Shown piece by piece: positions 8,256 through 15,390 of a DNA stretch of 25,350 nucleotides. Position 1 is the stretch's first letter, and each line of letters starts with the position of its first letter. A model generated the notes under the pieces. That model saw only the letters and a program-made list of their open reading frames with translations. It did no database searches and was not told where the DNA came from. Source of the DNA: JAAUQA01 sp036351435 (GTDB taxonomy: Bacteria > Pseudomonadota > Gammaproteobacteria > Competibacterales > Competibacteraceae); contig JAZBPA010000419.1 of NCBI GenBank assembly GCA_036351435.1, forward strand, positions 1 to 25,350. The letters are read 5' to 3'. The translations under genes and the position numbers were made by a program.

Positions 8256-9028
8256 ATCTCGATTTTCGAGTCGCCATCCCTGCCCGTCATGCCTCGACTC
8301 GCCTCCCCGGCAAGCCTTTGCGAATCCTTGCGGGCGCACCGCTGATTGAGCACGTATACCGCAATGCATTGGCTAGCGGGGCAAGCGAAGTCATCATCGC
8401 CACTGACGATGAACGCATTCGGACGGTTGCCGAAGAATTCGGTGCTACCGTTTGTCTGACTTCCGGTAATCATGCTTCAGGGACCGACCGCTTGGCTGAA
8501 TTAGTTGAACGGCAAGGTTGGGCGGATGACGATATCGTGGTCAATCTGCAGGGCGATGAACCGCTGATCGCGCCGACTTTGATTCGCCAAGTCGCAATGG
8601 GGTTGGCCGAGCACCCGACAGCAGCGCTGGCAACGCTACACACCCGCATTGAGACGTTGCATGAGTTGTTCGACCCGCATGTCGTCAAAGTAGTCACCGA
8701 CGGCCAAGGGTATGCACTGTACTTTAGCCGTGCGCCCATCCCTTACCATCGCGCAGCGTTTTGTGACAATGGCGAACCCACCCGGTTGCCTGATGACACC
8801 GCCTATTTACGCCACATTGGCTTATATGCCTATCGGGTCGCGACTTTGCGACTCTATCCACAACTTCCCGCTTGTGCAGCAGAAAAAGCCGAATCCCTGG
8901 AGCAATTACGGGCGCTATGGAACGGCATGCGTATTTTCGTCGAAGCAGCGGCGGAGATTCCGCCCGCCGGGGTAGATACGGAAGAGGATTTGGCGCGGGT
9001 TGAAGCTTTACTGGCTGCTAGCTATTAA
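8252..9028 (+). CDS. kdsB: 3-deoxy-manno-octulosonate cytidylyltransferase KdsB
   Basis: CMP-KDO synthetase: activates KDO with CTP to CMP-KDO for transfer to lipid A in the LPS inner core. The 258-residue protein has the nucleotide-binding start AIPARHASTRLPGKPL (about 8-23), the segment TDDERI, NLQGDEPLI for metal/CTP binding, SRAPIPYHR and HIGLYAYR, and ends at VDTEEDLARVEALL. It is the last gene of the exbB-exbD-lpxK-Trm112-kdsB run. A 20-base gap separates it from the convergent gene at 9049. Confidence 0.95.
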   Translation: MNLDFRVAIPARHASTRLPGKPLRILAGAPLIEHVYRNALASGASEVIIATDDERIRTVAEEFGATVCLTSGNHASGTDRLAELVERQGWADDDIVVNLQGDEPLIAPTLIRQVAMGLAEHPTAALATLHTRIETLHELFDPHVVKVVTDGQGYALYFSRAPIPYHRAAFCDNGEPTRLPDDTAYLRHIGLYAYRVATLRLYPQLPACAAEKAESLEQLRALWNGMRIFVEAAAEIPPAGVDTEEDLARVEALLAASY

Positions 9029-9048
9029 TGGTGTGTGGAAAATCCTGT

Positions 9049-9312
9049 TCAGGATAACCAGTCGGCTATCTCAGGTAGCATAGGATTGAGCGCATCGCGT
9101 CGAATGTTCAGTATCGCCACGGTAACAGTTTGAGGAGCCCAACGACTGGCTTCGCCATGTTGGTTGGCTTGAATGGTTTTACGCCCGGAATATTCTTGCA
9201 GCACTAGCGCCGGCCCCTCCTCAAGAATATCGATTACGCGATACGGTTGGCCTTGATAGGTTAGATTTTGTCCCAACAAAATTCTCAAGCTATGTGGGTC
9301 AATTGACGGCAT
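9049..9312 (-). CDS. small conserved-looking hypothetical protein
   Basis: 87-residue soluble protein, not assigned to a named family. It contains LLGQNLTYQGQPYRVIDILE followed by beta-strand-rich sequence (ALVLQEYSG, TVTVAILN), suggestive of a small SH3-like or beta-barrel fold. There is no signal peptide, membrane segment or cysteine. A GAGAGG ribosome site precedes the ATG, which supports a real gene. It converges on kdsB. Function unknown. Confidence 0.65.
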   Translation of the reverse strand: MPSIDPHSLRILLGQNLTYQGQPYRVIDILEEGPALVLQEYSGRKTIQANQHGEASRWAPQTVTVAILNIRRDALNPMLPEIADWLS

Positions 9313-9557
9313 CAGGTCTGACCTCTCATTTCAGTTTTCTCCACTTTGCGGCAAAGCTCGATGTTTCGGTATGCCACATCGAATATTTCCAATTTCCCCC
9401 ACTGAGTATGAGTCGGGATACTGTCGCAAGCAATCTTTACGGCGACCTGGAACCCTACCGCTTGCCGTTGTCTCATCCATTCATATAACCGCGCCCATTA
9501 AAGTGTCCATTGAAGTGGCGTCCCATCGTTAGTTATTGCGAAGCCTACAGATCTCCA

Positions 9558-10904
9558 TTGTCTGAAAAAACATCCCCCCGCTCATCCCGCGTGCCAACCA
9601 GTCGCCTGGGAAGGCTGTTCAATTTCGGAATGCTGTTAGGCGATTTCGCCCTCAGTAGTGCGGCCACCAGCCTGCAAGGACTGTTACAGGGGAAACCCAG
9701 CAATACCTTTGAAGTGCTGTTCAATCCCCGTAACGGCGAAAAACTAGCCAAACGATTTTCCCATCTACGGGGTGCGGCCATGAAAATGGGCCAGCTGCTC
9801 TCCATGGAAAGCGCCGACCTGCTACCACCGGCTTTCACCCAAGCCCTAGCTTTACTGCGTTCCGATGCCAATCCGATGCCGTTATCGCAACTACGTCGCT
9901 TGTTAGGTATGGAGTATGGAAAAGGTTGGCAGACCCGGTTCAGTGAGTTTGATTTTGAACCGCTAGCCGCCGCATCAATCGGTCAAGTGCATCGGGTCCG
10001 GACCATGGATGGCCGGGATCTGGCGCTTAAGATTCAATATCCGGGGGTGGCACGCAGTATTGATAGCGACGTCAACAACGTCGCGCTGTTATTGCGGCTG
10101 GCGAATGTATTGCCCGTCGATCTGGATGTCGCTGGATTAATCGCTGAGGCCAAGCGTCAATTACGCCAAGAAGCCGATTATCTGCAAGAGGCGGGCTTTC
10201 TGGAACACTACCGCGATCTGGTGGCCGACGATCCCTGTTTACACCTGCCGTGTGTCCACGCTGACTTTACCACCAAGCGTATCCTGGCCATGGATTTTGT
10301 GGAAGGCGAACCGCTGGAGACACTGACTGGGGAGGGCATCTCTCAAACGCGGCGCGATGCCATTGGCGAGGCGTTGGAGAGGTTGATGTTTCGCGAATTG
10401 TTCGAGTTCCGCTGCATGCAAACCGATCCCAACTTTGCTAATTACCTGCTTGAATCGGCAGGTGATCGAATTGTTCTGTTGGATTTCGGTTCGGTGCGAG
10501 AGTTTTCTGCGACATTGGTTGAGCAGTACATCCACTTATGTCGCGCCATCATTACCGATGATCGCACCGCCGTGCGCGATGCAGCCTTTGCTATCGGGTA
10601 TCTGAGCCCGGAAGACCCGGGTCATTATATCGATAGGGTAGTGGATCTCATGATCTTGATATGTGAACCCTTGCGACACCAGGGACTGTATGATTTTGTC
10701 GGTTCGGAACTGCCAGCTCGGGCGCGCGCGTTGGGTTTTGAACTCGCGTTTCAACACGGTTTTCGGCGTGCCCCGCCTCCAGAGACGATGTTTTTGCACC
10801 GCAAGCTAGTGGGTTCCTTTTTGCTCTGCGCGCGCATCGGCGCGCGTGTCGATGTGCAGGCGTTGCTTCTGCCTTTTCTGGATGAGAGCCGAACAGCCGC
10901 CTAA
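9558..10904 (+). CDS. ABC1/AarF/UbiB-like atypical kinase family protein
   Basis: Member of the ABC1/UbiB protein-kinase-like family; relatives support ubiquinone biosynthesis or lipid homeostasis, often as ATPases with little kinase activity. Visible family marks are KMGQ (residues 76-79 from the chosen start) in the N-terminal extension, the Ala-rich nucleotide loop AAASIGQVHR, LALKIQYPGV with the ATP lysine, the catalytic segment MQTDPNFANYLL and LLDFGSVREF in place of DFG. I start it at TTG 9558 (SEKTSPRSSRVPTSRLGRL follows) because relatives begin close to the SRLGRL segment. TTG 9510 or GTG 9591 are alternatives, and none has a strong ribosome site. The family is clear; the substrate is not. 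The 9313-9557 stretch upstream holds no other gene that I can support. Confidence 0.88.
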   Translation: MSEKTSPRSSRVPTSRLGRLFNFGMLLGDFALSSAATSLQGLLQGKPSNTFEVLFNPRNGEKLAKRFSHLRGAAMKMGQLLSMESADLLPPAFTQALALLRSDANPMPLSQLRRLLGMEYGKGWQTRFSEFDFEPLAAASIGQVHRVRTMDGRDLALKIQYPGVARSIDSDVNNVALLLRLANVLPVDLDVAGLIAEAKRQLRQEADYLQEAGFLEHYRDLVADDPCLHLPCVHADFTTKRILAMDFVEGEPLETLTGEGISQTRRDAIGEALERLMFRELFEFRCMQTDPNFANYLLESAGDRIVLLDFGSVREFSATLVEQYIHLCRAIITDDRTAVRDAAFAIGYLSPEDPGHYIDRVVDLMILICEPLRHQGLYDFVGSELPARARALGFELAFQHGFRRAPPPETMFLHRKLVGSFLLCARIGARVDVQALLLPFLDESRTAA

Positions 10905-11138
10905 GCAGACTTTTGCTCGGAGAAGTTAACGCTTCTGCATTGCGGGTTCTAAGCGATATCGTATCGAAAAACCATGCCAGCAAAGTAAGGTCGCGGTGTC
11001 AGTCGATTCCGACGTCAATTCTAAGCCGTGCCTTTACCACAGGTCTCGCAACTCGGTTTTCAACTGAAATTCAGGGCGCGCTCCGCCTGAAATCCTATGG
11101 TTGTCCCGGTCTTGTCAAACCAGCTACAGGAGAAATTT

Positions 11139-12011
11139 TTGAAGCAGGCTCTGACCTTCATTGGAAGGCTGTATCAGGAACTGTCACGCGCAGACATTTT
11201 TCTATGCGCACAGGCGATCGGCTTTAAAGGGTTGGTGGCGCTTGTGCCGGCTTTGGTCGTCATAACCGGACTGCTTGGACACTTGCTAAACGATGCGCAG
11301 GTATGGTCAGCGGTCAATGGTTTTATTAACAACCTGCTACCTTCCGGCGAAGTGGACTTTTTCGCCAGTTTCCTGGAAAGATTGATTACAGCCCGCCATG
11401 TAGTCACCACCACGGGTACTGTTGCGCTGGTACTGTCGTTGCTGAGCCTAATGACATCGTTGCGGGTAGCGGTGGAACGGATGTTTCTATCAACGCAGCG
11501 TAAGCCACGCTCACCTCTGACCGGTTACCTGTTCGATCTGCACATGGTAGTTCAGATCATGCTGTTGATGCTGTTTACGTTCTCACTTTCCAGTGCATTA
11601 TACGTAATGGAGCATCGTGGCCTGCAGGCGCTCGCCGAGGCCGGTTGGATTGTCAGTGAAATCGAGGGGCATGAACGCTTGATCGGCACCATCGCTGCCC
11701 TGATTGCGACTGCACTGATGCTAGCTTTGCTGTACTACTTTGTCCCCGTACCGCATCCACCGCTAGCTGCAGTCTTGCGTGGCGCGCTAGCTGGTGCGGT
11801 GTTGTGGGAACTCTGCAAGTATGGCTTTACCCTGTACGCCGTCAATATTGGTCATTTTCACCGGTATGACGGCGCGGCAAGGGACCTGATTCAGCTCGCT
11901 GAGTTATTCGGATTGATTCTCGCCTATGTGCTCTGGGTGTATCTGTCGGGCCTAGTGTTATGCATCGGGGCGTTGATTACCCTGTTGCATGAGCGCAAAG
12001 TCAGGACGTGA
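11139..12011 (+). CDS. YihY/BrkB (UPF0761-type) inner-membrane protein
   Basis: Polytopic membrane protein of about 290 residues in the YihY/virulence factor BrkB family. Members are inner-membrane proteins with about six helices and no settled molecular function; older links to RNase BN are considered wrong. Visible signs are an N-terminal helix with GFKGLVALVPALVVITGLL, several further hydrophobic segments, YYFVPVPHPPLAAVLRGALA and a final helix with ILAYVLWVYLSGLVLCIGAL. I prefer TTG 11139 because an AGGAGA ribosome site lies at 11128-11133. ATG 11097 would add 14 residues but has no ribosome site. It converges on the next gene with only five bases between the stops. Confidence 0.87.
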   Translation: MKQALTFIGRLYQELSRADIFLCAQAIGFKGLVALVPALVVITGLLGHLLNDAQVWSAVNGFINNLLPSGEVDFFASFLERLITARHVVTTTGTVALVLSLLSLMTSLRVAVERMFLSTQRKPRSPLTGYLFDLHMVVQIMLLMLFTFSLSSALYVMEHRGLQALAEAGWIVSEIEGHERLIGTIAALIATALMLALLYYFVPVPHPPLAAVLRGALAGAVLWELCKYGFTLYAVNIGHFHRYDGAARDLIQLAELFGLILAYVLWVYLSGLVLCIGALITLLHERKVRT

Positions 12012-12016
12012 ACTGA

Positions 12017-12763
12017 TCAGCCGCCGAACATAACGGCATCAGGAACCTCGTAGGCCTCATCCTCAACCACCAGTGACCACAAATCGGAACGCTTGTTGAC
12101 CTGCACGGGTTCGGCGCTGTCGGTAGACCACTCACCGTTGTTGAAATAAAGAATCCGTTCGGTCCCGGTGCCAGGAGCAAGGACATAGATGGTGGCGCCC
12201 GTTTCGACCTCGGATCGATAACGAATGACCTTGAACGGGCAGGCCGCGTTCTGCATCGGCTGGCCACCCCGTGCACACGGTAGATCCCCGCGTGCATCCC
12301 ACTCCCGAGGGCCAAAGTCATTGGCCTCGCGCGCCGCTGCTGAGTCCGGTTCGCCGGTGATGCCAATGTTGAGCGTGTAAGTAGCAGTTTCGCCTCTGCG
12401 TGCAGCAGCCCGTATCAGATAAACGCGGATCGTCCAGTCGCCATCCAGATCAAGTTTCCCTGAGTAATTGTTGCCTTCGGTCGAACCGACAAAGACGGCT
12501 TCATTGTCCGCATCGGGCGGAATCACGTTGAAATAGTTGGCGCTGTGGTCGGTTTCCAGGGTGACCGACAGAGTCTGGCCGGCACGGGCTCCCAGCAGGT
12601 AATCCACCGTCTCGCGGCCTTTAATCTTGGCTTTTATCGTTGTGCCGGAAGTGTTGGCTTTGAATTGCACACGCTCGCTGCGAATCTCATCCTCAGCAAG
12701 GGTCGGCAGGGCAGCAATACATGCAATGAGCATCAGTGCGCTAGTCGCGAAGAAATATTTCAT
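12017..12763 (-). CDS. exported two-domain protein; N-terminal domain resembles PliI/PliG-type lysozyme inhibitors
   Basis: 248-residue exported protein with signal peptide 1-23 (cleavage after TLA). Residues 30-135 form a beta-rich domain with the patterns KIKGRETVDYLLGARAGQTL, FVGSTEGNNYSGKL, DGDWTIRVYLIRAAARR and TYTLNI. This order resembles the PPC-like fold of periplasmic inhibitors of invertebrate-type and g-type lysozymes, including the SG and Y-x-x-R-A regions. Residues 150-248 form a second domain with two Cys (C163, C175). It ends YEVPDAVMFGG, a tail I recall from other exported proteobacterial proteins of unknown role. A GAGGAAAC ribosome site precedes the ATG. The inhibitor assignment comes from remembered motif order, not a search. 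A generic PPC-domain adhesin or enzyme accessory is the alternative. Confidence 0.6.
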   Translation of the reverse strand: MKYFFATSALMLIACIAALPTLAEDEIRSERVQFKANTSGTTIKAKIKGRETVDYLLGARAGQTLSVTLETDHSANYFNVIPPDADNEAVFVGSTEGNNYSGKLDLDGDWTIRVYLIRAAARRGETATYTLNIGITGEPDSAAAREANDFGPREWDARGDLPCARGGQPMQNAACPFKVIRYRSEVETGATIYVLAPGTGTERILYFNNGEWSTDSAEPVQVNKRSDLWSLVVEDEAYEVPDAVMFGG

Positions 12764-13070
12764 CGGTATGGTTTCCTCTTGATTAGTGTGGTATTTATGT
12801 TAGCCTAAAATAATGTACAAAACACTTACAGTAAATATACAATAATTGCTGTAAATGTTGGACAAAAAACGACACTGTTAGATCTGCCACTCATCAGCGG
12901 TGGACAATCCATATGATAGAAAAGTTACGGATGAACGCCGTCGCCCTTACCACGACTAGCCCCTACAATTTGCAGTCTCGCTACGATCCAGGAAACGTGG
13001 AATCTCATTATTGGGAATGCCTGTTTGTAACTGTTTGTAACCACTAACCATCCGATGGAGTAATGACCCA
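12764..13070. promoter_or_regulatory. 307-base divergent intergenic region with AT-rich promoter-like segment
   Basis: The region separates the minus-strand PliI/PliG-like gene from the plus-strand L,D-transpeptidase, so it should carry promoters for both. 12790-12860 is strikingly AT-rich. On the minus strand it holds TTTACT, a 17-base spacer and TATTTT, a plausible sigma-70-like promoter for the 12763 gene. An inverted pair TTACAG (12826-12831)/CTGTAA (12849-12854) lies in the same stretch and could be an operator. A tandem repeat follows at 13021-13040. These are pattern matches only. Confidence 0.35.
13021..13040 (+). repeat. perfect tandem 10-base repeat upstream of L,D-transpeptidase
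   Basis: CTGTTTGTAA occurs twice in direct succession, ending 30 bases before the ATG of the L,D-transpeptidase gene. One-turn spacing of identical half-sites is compatible with a regulator binding site on one face of the helix. It could equally be replication slippage. Confidence 0.6.
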
Positions 13071-14117
13071 ATGCGCTGTATAAAGTTATTCTTCGCTGTG
13101 CTGCTATTCGTCCCACTGGCCTGTGCAGCAACACCCTTTTGGGGCGCGAAGCAATCTGCCCCCGCCGACACCCCACCGGAGCAATTGAAGCCGGGTGAAT
13201 TTATCTGGGAAGGCCAGCTAGAACCATCCGGTCCCATTGTTATCGTGGTAAGCCTCACGGACCAGCTTGCCCACGTTTACCGCAACGGCGTTCGCATCGG
13301 AATAGCCACGGTGAGTACCGGCAAAAAGGGACATCGCACGCCTACCGGCGTATTCACCATTCTTAACAAAGACAAAGACCATCGGTCCAGCACTTACGGT
13401 AACGCCCCGATGCCCTACAGCCAGCGTTTGACATGGGACGGCGTGGCGTTACACGCCGGTGGCTTGCCCGGTTATCCTTCCTCCCACGGTTGCGTCCATT
13501 TACCTTCGGAATTCGCCCACCAGCTATTTGAGATCACTGAAAAAGGCATGACCGTAGTGGTTGCCGATGAAGCCACTGCACCAAGGCATGTTGCACACCC
13601 GCATGCTTTGGCACCGGTGGATACTGCAACCGGTGACGCTCAACTCATTGCGCCGCTGACCAGCACTCAGGATTTCCGTTGGCAACCCGAACAATCCCCA
13701 GTTGGCCCCGTAACCGTAGTGGTCAGTGCCGCCGATCAACTGGCCTTGGTGCTCCGCAATGGTGTAGAGATCGGGCAAGCCCGTGTCGCCTTGCGAGATC
13801 CTAATCGGCCGCTCGGTACCCATGCGTATATGGCAGTGGAAGGCGAGGGCAAAGGACCAAACCGCTATGTATCCCATAACAATGCTGCCCCGCTCCGTTG
13901 GGTTGCCGTAAGTATGCCTGGCCATGCCGGCAGCGGGCGCTGGGAACACGAAACGGAACCGACCGAGCATTTCCGCATGCCCGAAGAGTTTGCCGCCGCA
14001 TTGGACAACTTATTAGAACCCGGCGTAACGATGCTGGTCACCGATGCGCCGGTGTTAGAACACACCACTGGAGTAGCGCTCCATGTGGTGAAGTCGGGTT
14101 TGCCCGCAGAATCTTAA
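13071..14117 (+). CDS. L,D-transpeptidase with one active and one degenerate YkuD-like domain
   Basis: Exported 348-residue YkuD-family protein; active members form 3-3 peptidoglycan cross-links or attach proteins to peptidoglycan using a catalytic Cys. The signal peptide covers about 1-19. Domain 1 (about 54-165) has VSTGKKGHRTPTGVFTI, H128 and SHGCVH with C141; the usual Arg two residues after Cys is His143. Domain 2 (about 212-330) begins with the parallel pattern GPVTVVVSAADQLALVLRNG. At the motif it reads PTEHFRMPEEF, so the Cys position is His300 while an Arg (R302) is present. Domain 2 therefore looks like an internal duplicate that lost catalysis. The next gene starts 42 bases downstream on the same strand and may be co-transcribed. 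Confidence 0.9.
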   Translation: MRCIKLFFAVLLFVPLACAATPFWGAKQSAPADTPPEQLKPGEFIWEGQLEPSGPIVIVVSLTDQLAHVYRNGVRIGIATVSTGKKGHRTPTGVFTILNKDKDHRSSTYGNAPMPYSQRLTWDGVALHAGGLPGYPSSHGCVHLPSEFAHQLFEITEKGMTVVVADEATAPRHVAHPHALAPVDTATGDAQLIAPLTSTQDFRWQPEQSPVGPVTVVVSAADQLALVLRNGVEIGQARVALRDPNRPLGTHAYMAVEGEGKGPNRYVSHNNAAPLRWVAVSMPGHAGSGRWEHETEPTEHFRMPEEFAAALDNLLEPGVTMLVTDAPVLEHTTGVALHVVKSGLPAES

Positions 14118-14159
14118 GTGTTGGTATTTTCCCTTCCCCGCCCCAAGGAGACAGCAAAG

Positions 14160-14798
14160 ATGAAAACCTATATTTCGCGTACCTTATTGGGCACCGCCAT
14201 TTCGCTGGCGCTCGTTTTACCCAACGCCGGCCTGGCTTCCGAAGAAGAAAATCAGGCCATCAAGCTTTGCGAAAGCAAAATTCTGGAAGTCTACAAGGTC
14301 GATAAATTTCGCCACGTGGGAGCTGAACAGATTGGCAACCATAAGTTCAAGGTGCACGGCAAAGTCAAATACGAAGGCGATAAGCACCCATTCGACTGCA
14401 AAATCAAACACGGCCACGTAAAATCCTATCATTACGACGGCCCGCATCCGGCCCTTAAGGAAGACGATGACGTTAGCGTTGGCACCGCGCTGGCGGTCGG
14501 TGCGGGACTGGCCATACTGGCGGCCGTCGCCGCACAGAGTGACGACGATCAGGACAGTGACCTGAGCGGCAAGAAATCAGTGCTGGAAGACGAATGTCTT
14601 GAGGCCTTGTCCTATCGTCTTCGTGATGAGCGTCATCACACAGCGGATGTGCGCATTAAATCCAGCAAACTGGACGGTCGTACTCTGACTGGTAAGGCAA
14701 AGGTGCGTTACGGCCACGAACAGCCCCATCAAGTCGATTACACCTGTAATTTCGACCGCAACGGCAGGGTACACGATAGTCAGTATTACCTGTACTGA
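14160..14798 (+). CDS. exported protein of two Cys-pair repeats joined by a hydrophobic linker, family not recognised
   Basis: 212-residue protein with a clear signal peptide (1-26, ending NAGLAS). I chose ATG 14160 for the AAGGAG ribosome site and signal peptide; an upstream GTG at 14118 in the same frame is less likely. It consists of two related units. Residues 33-92 carry C37 and C80 with FKVHGKVKYEGDKHPFDCKI. Residues 142-211 carry C146 and C196 with LTGKAKVRYGHEQPHQVDYT. Each unit probably has one disulfide. Between them lies an uncharged Gly/Ala-rich segment (105-125, SVGTALAVGAGLAILAAVAA) long enough to span a membrane, then an Asp-rich stretch. It is unusually rich in His and Lys. 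It sits between an L,D-transpeptidase and LprI-type genes, hinting at a cell-wall role; function unknown. Confidence 0.8.
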   Translation: MKTYISRTLLGTAISLALVLPNAGLASEEENQAIKLCESKILEVYKVDKFRHVGAEQIGNHKFKVHGKVKYEGDKHPFDCKIKHGHVKSYHYDGPHPALKEDDDVSVGTALAVGAGLAILAAVAAQSDDDQDSDLSGKKSVLEDECLEALSYRLRDERHHTADVRIKSSKLDGRTLTGKAKVRYGHEQPHQVDYTCNFDRNGRVHDSQYYLY

Positions 14799-14941
14799 TC
14801 AAGACGAGTCCGGCCAGGGATGAAATTGGATTTTGACGAGAGACACCGTGAAATCTCTATAGGTCTTATTACCCGTAGCTTGCCAAGAAATGAGGCGATT
14901 AACAGTCTGAAAATCTATAGTTTCCAGGATAATCTCTTTCT

Positions 14942-14975
14942 AACCACCCCGCAGCAGGCTGCGGAGTGGTTTATT
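14942..14975 (+). terminator. probable rho-independent terminator
   Basis: Long hairpin: left arm 14942-14955 (AACCACCCCGCAGC) and right arm 14958-14971 (GCTGCGGAGTGGTT) pair over 13 of 14 positions around a two-base loop. A short, imperfect T-rich stretch follows (TTTATT). It lies about 145 bases after the 14160 gene and 60 bases before the LprI gene, so it separates two transcripts. Confidence 0.6.
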
Positions 14976-15032
14976 AAATGTTCAAGATTGAGCATCTGCA
15001 GGAAACCTGAAAAACACTCGGAGAACTTATCT

Positions 15033-15365
15033 ATGAAATTGGTACTTACCTTAGCGCTTTTATTCATAAGTGTGACTGCTGCTGCTCCATTGCATGCAAG
15101 TAAACCGAGTTTCGATTGCAGTAAGGCCGAACATGAAGCTGAAGAGCTTATTTGCAAGGATGACGAGCTTGCCGCACTCGACCGCAACCTCACTGACCTT
15201 TATAAAGCCCTTTATAAGAATACGCCCGCCAGCGAGCAGAAATTACTCAAGGCTGAACAGATCGGTTGGGTTAAAGGCCGCAATGACTGCTGGAAAGCCG
15301 ACGACCAATATGCTTGTGTCAAGGATGCATATGAAGTGCGCATTACTGAGTTGAAAGACCGATGA
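15033..15365 (+). CDS. LprI-type (DUF1311) exported protein, putative lysozyme inhibitor
   Basis: 110-residue exported protein with signal peptide 1-22 (MKLVLTLALLFISVTAAAPL). The mature part is one LprI/DUF1311 domain with four Cys in the family pattern: FDCSKAEHEAEELIC, LAALDRNLTDLYKAL, GWVKGRNDCW and ACVKDAYEVRITEL. Mycobacterium LprI inhibits lysozyme; many proteobacterial DUF1311 proteins are untested, so inhibition is inference. The start is supported by a GGAG ribosome site at 15020-15023; an in-frame extension to 14820 runs through the terminator hairpin and is rejected. The next gene, 25 bases downstream, carries a close copy of the same domain. Confidence 0.88.
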   Translation: MKLVLTLALLFISVTAAAPLHASKPSFDCSKAEHEAEELICKDDELAALDRNLTDLYKALYKNTPASEQKLLKAEQIGWVKGRNDCWKADDQYACVKDAYEVRITELKDR

Positions 15366-15390
15366 GCTGCTTCCAAACGGTAGACGACAT

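Noticed and set aside
9042..9055. Inverted repeat ATCCTG/CAGGAT between kdsB and the convergent gene
   Set aside because: Six-base arms with a two-base loop and no T-tract; too small to call a terminator.
11060..11098. Imperfect hairpin around TTCAGG/CCTGAA before the YihY-like gene
   Set aside because: Short stem with a bulge and no T run; no clear regulatory meaning.
12913..13047. 44-codon plus-strand ORF in the divergent intergenic region
   Set aside because: No ribosome site, no recognisable features, and it runs through the tandem repeat; too weak to call a gene.
14820..15032. N-terminal extension of the LprI gene to an ATG at 14820
   Set aside because: The extension would be translated through a strong terminator-like hairpin, while ATG 15033 has a ribosome site followed directly by a signal peptide.
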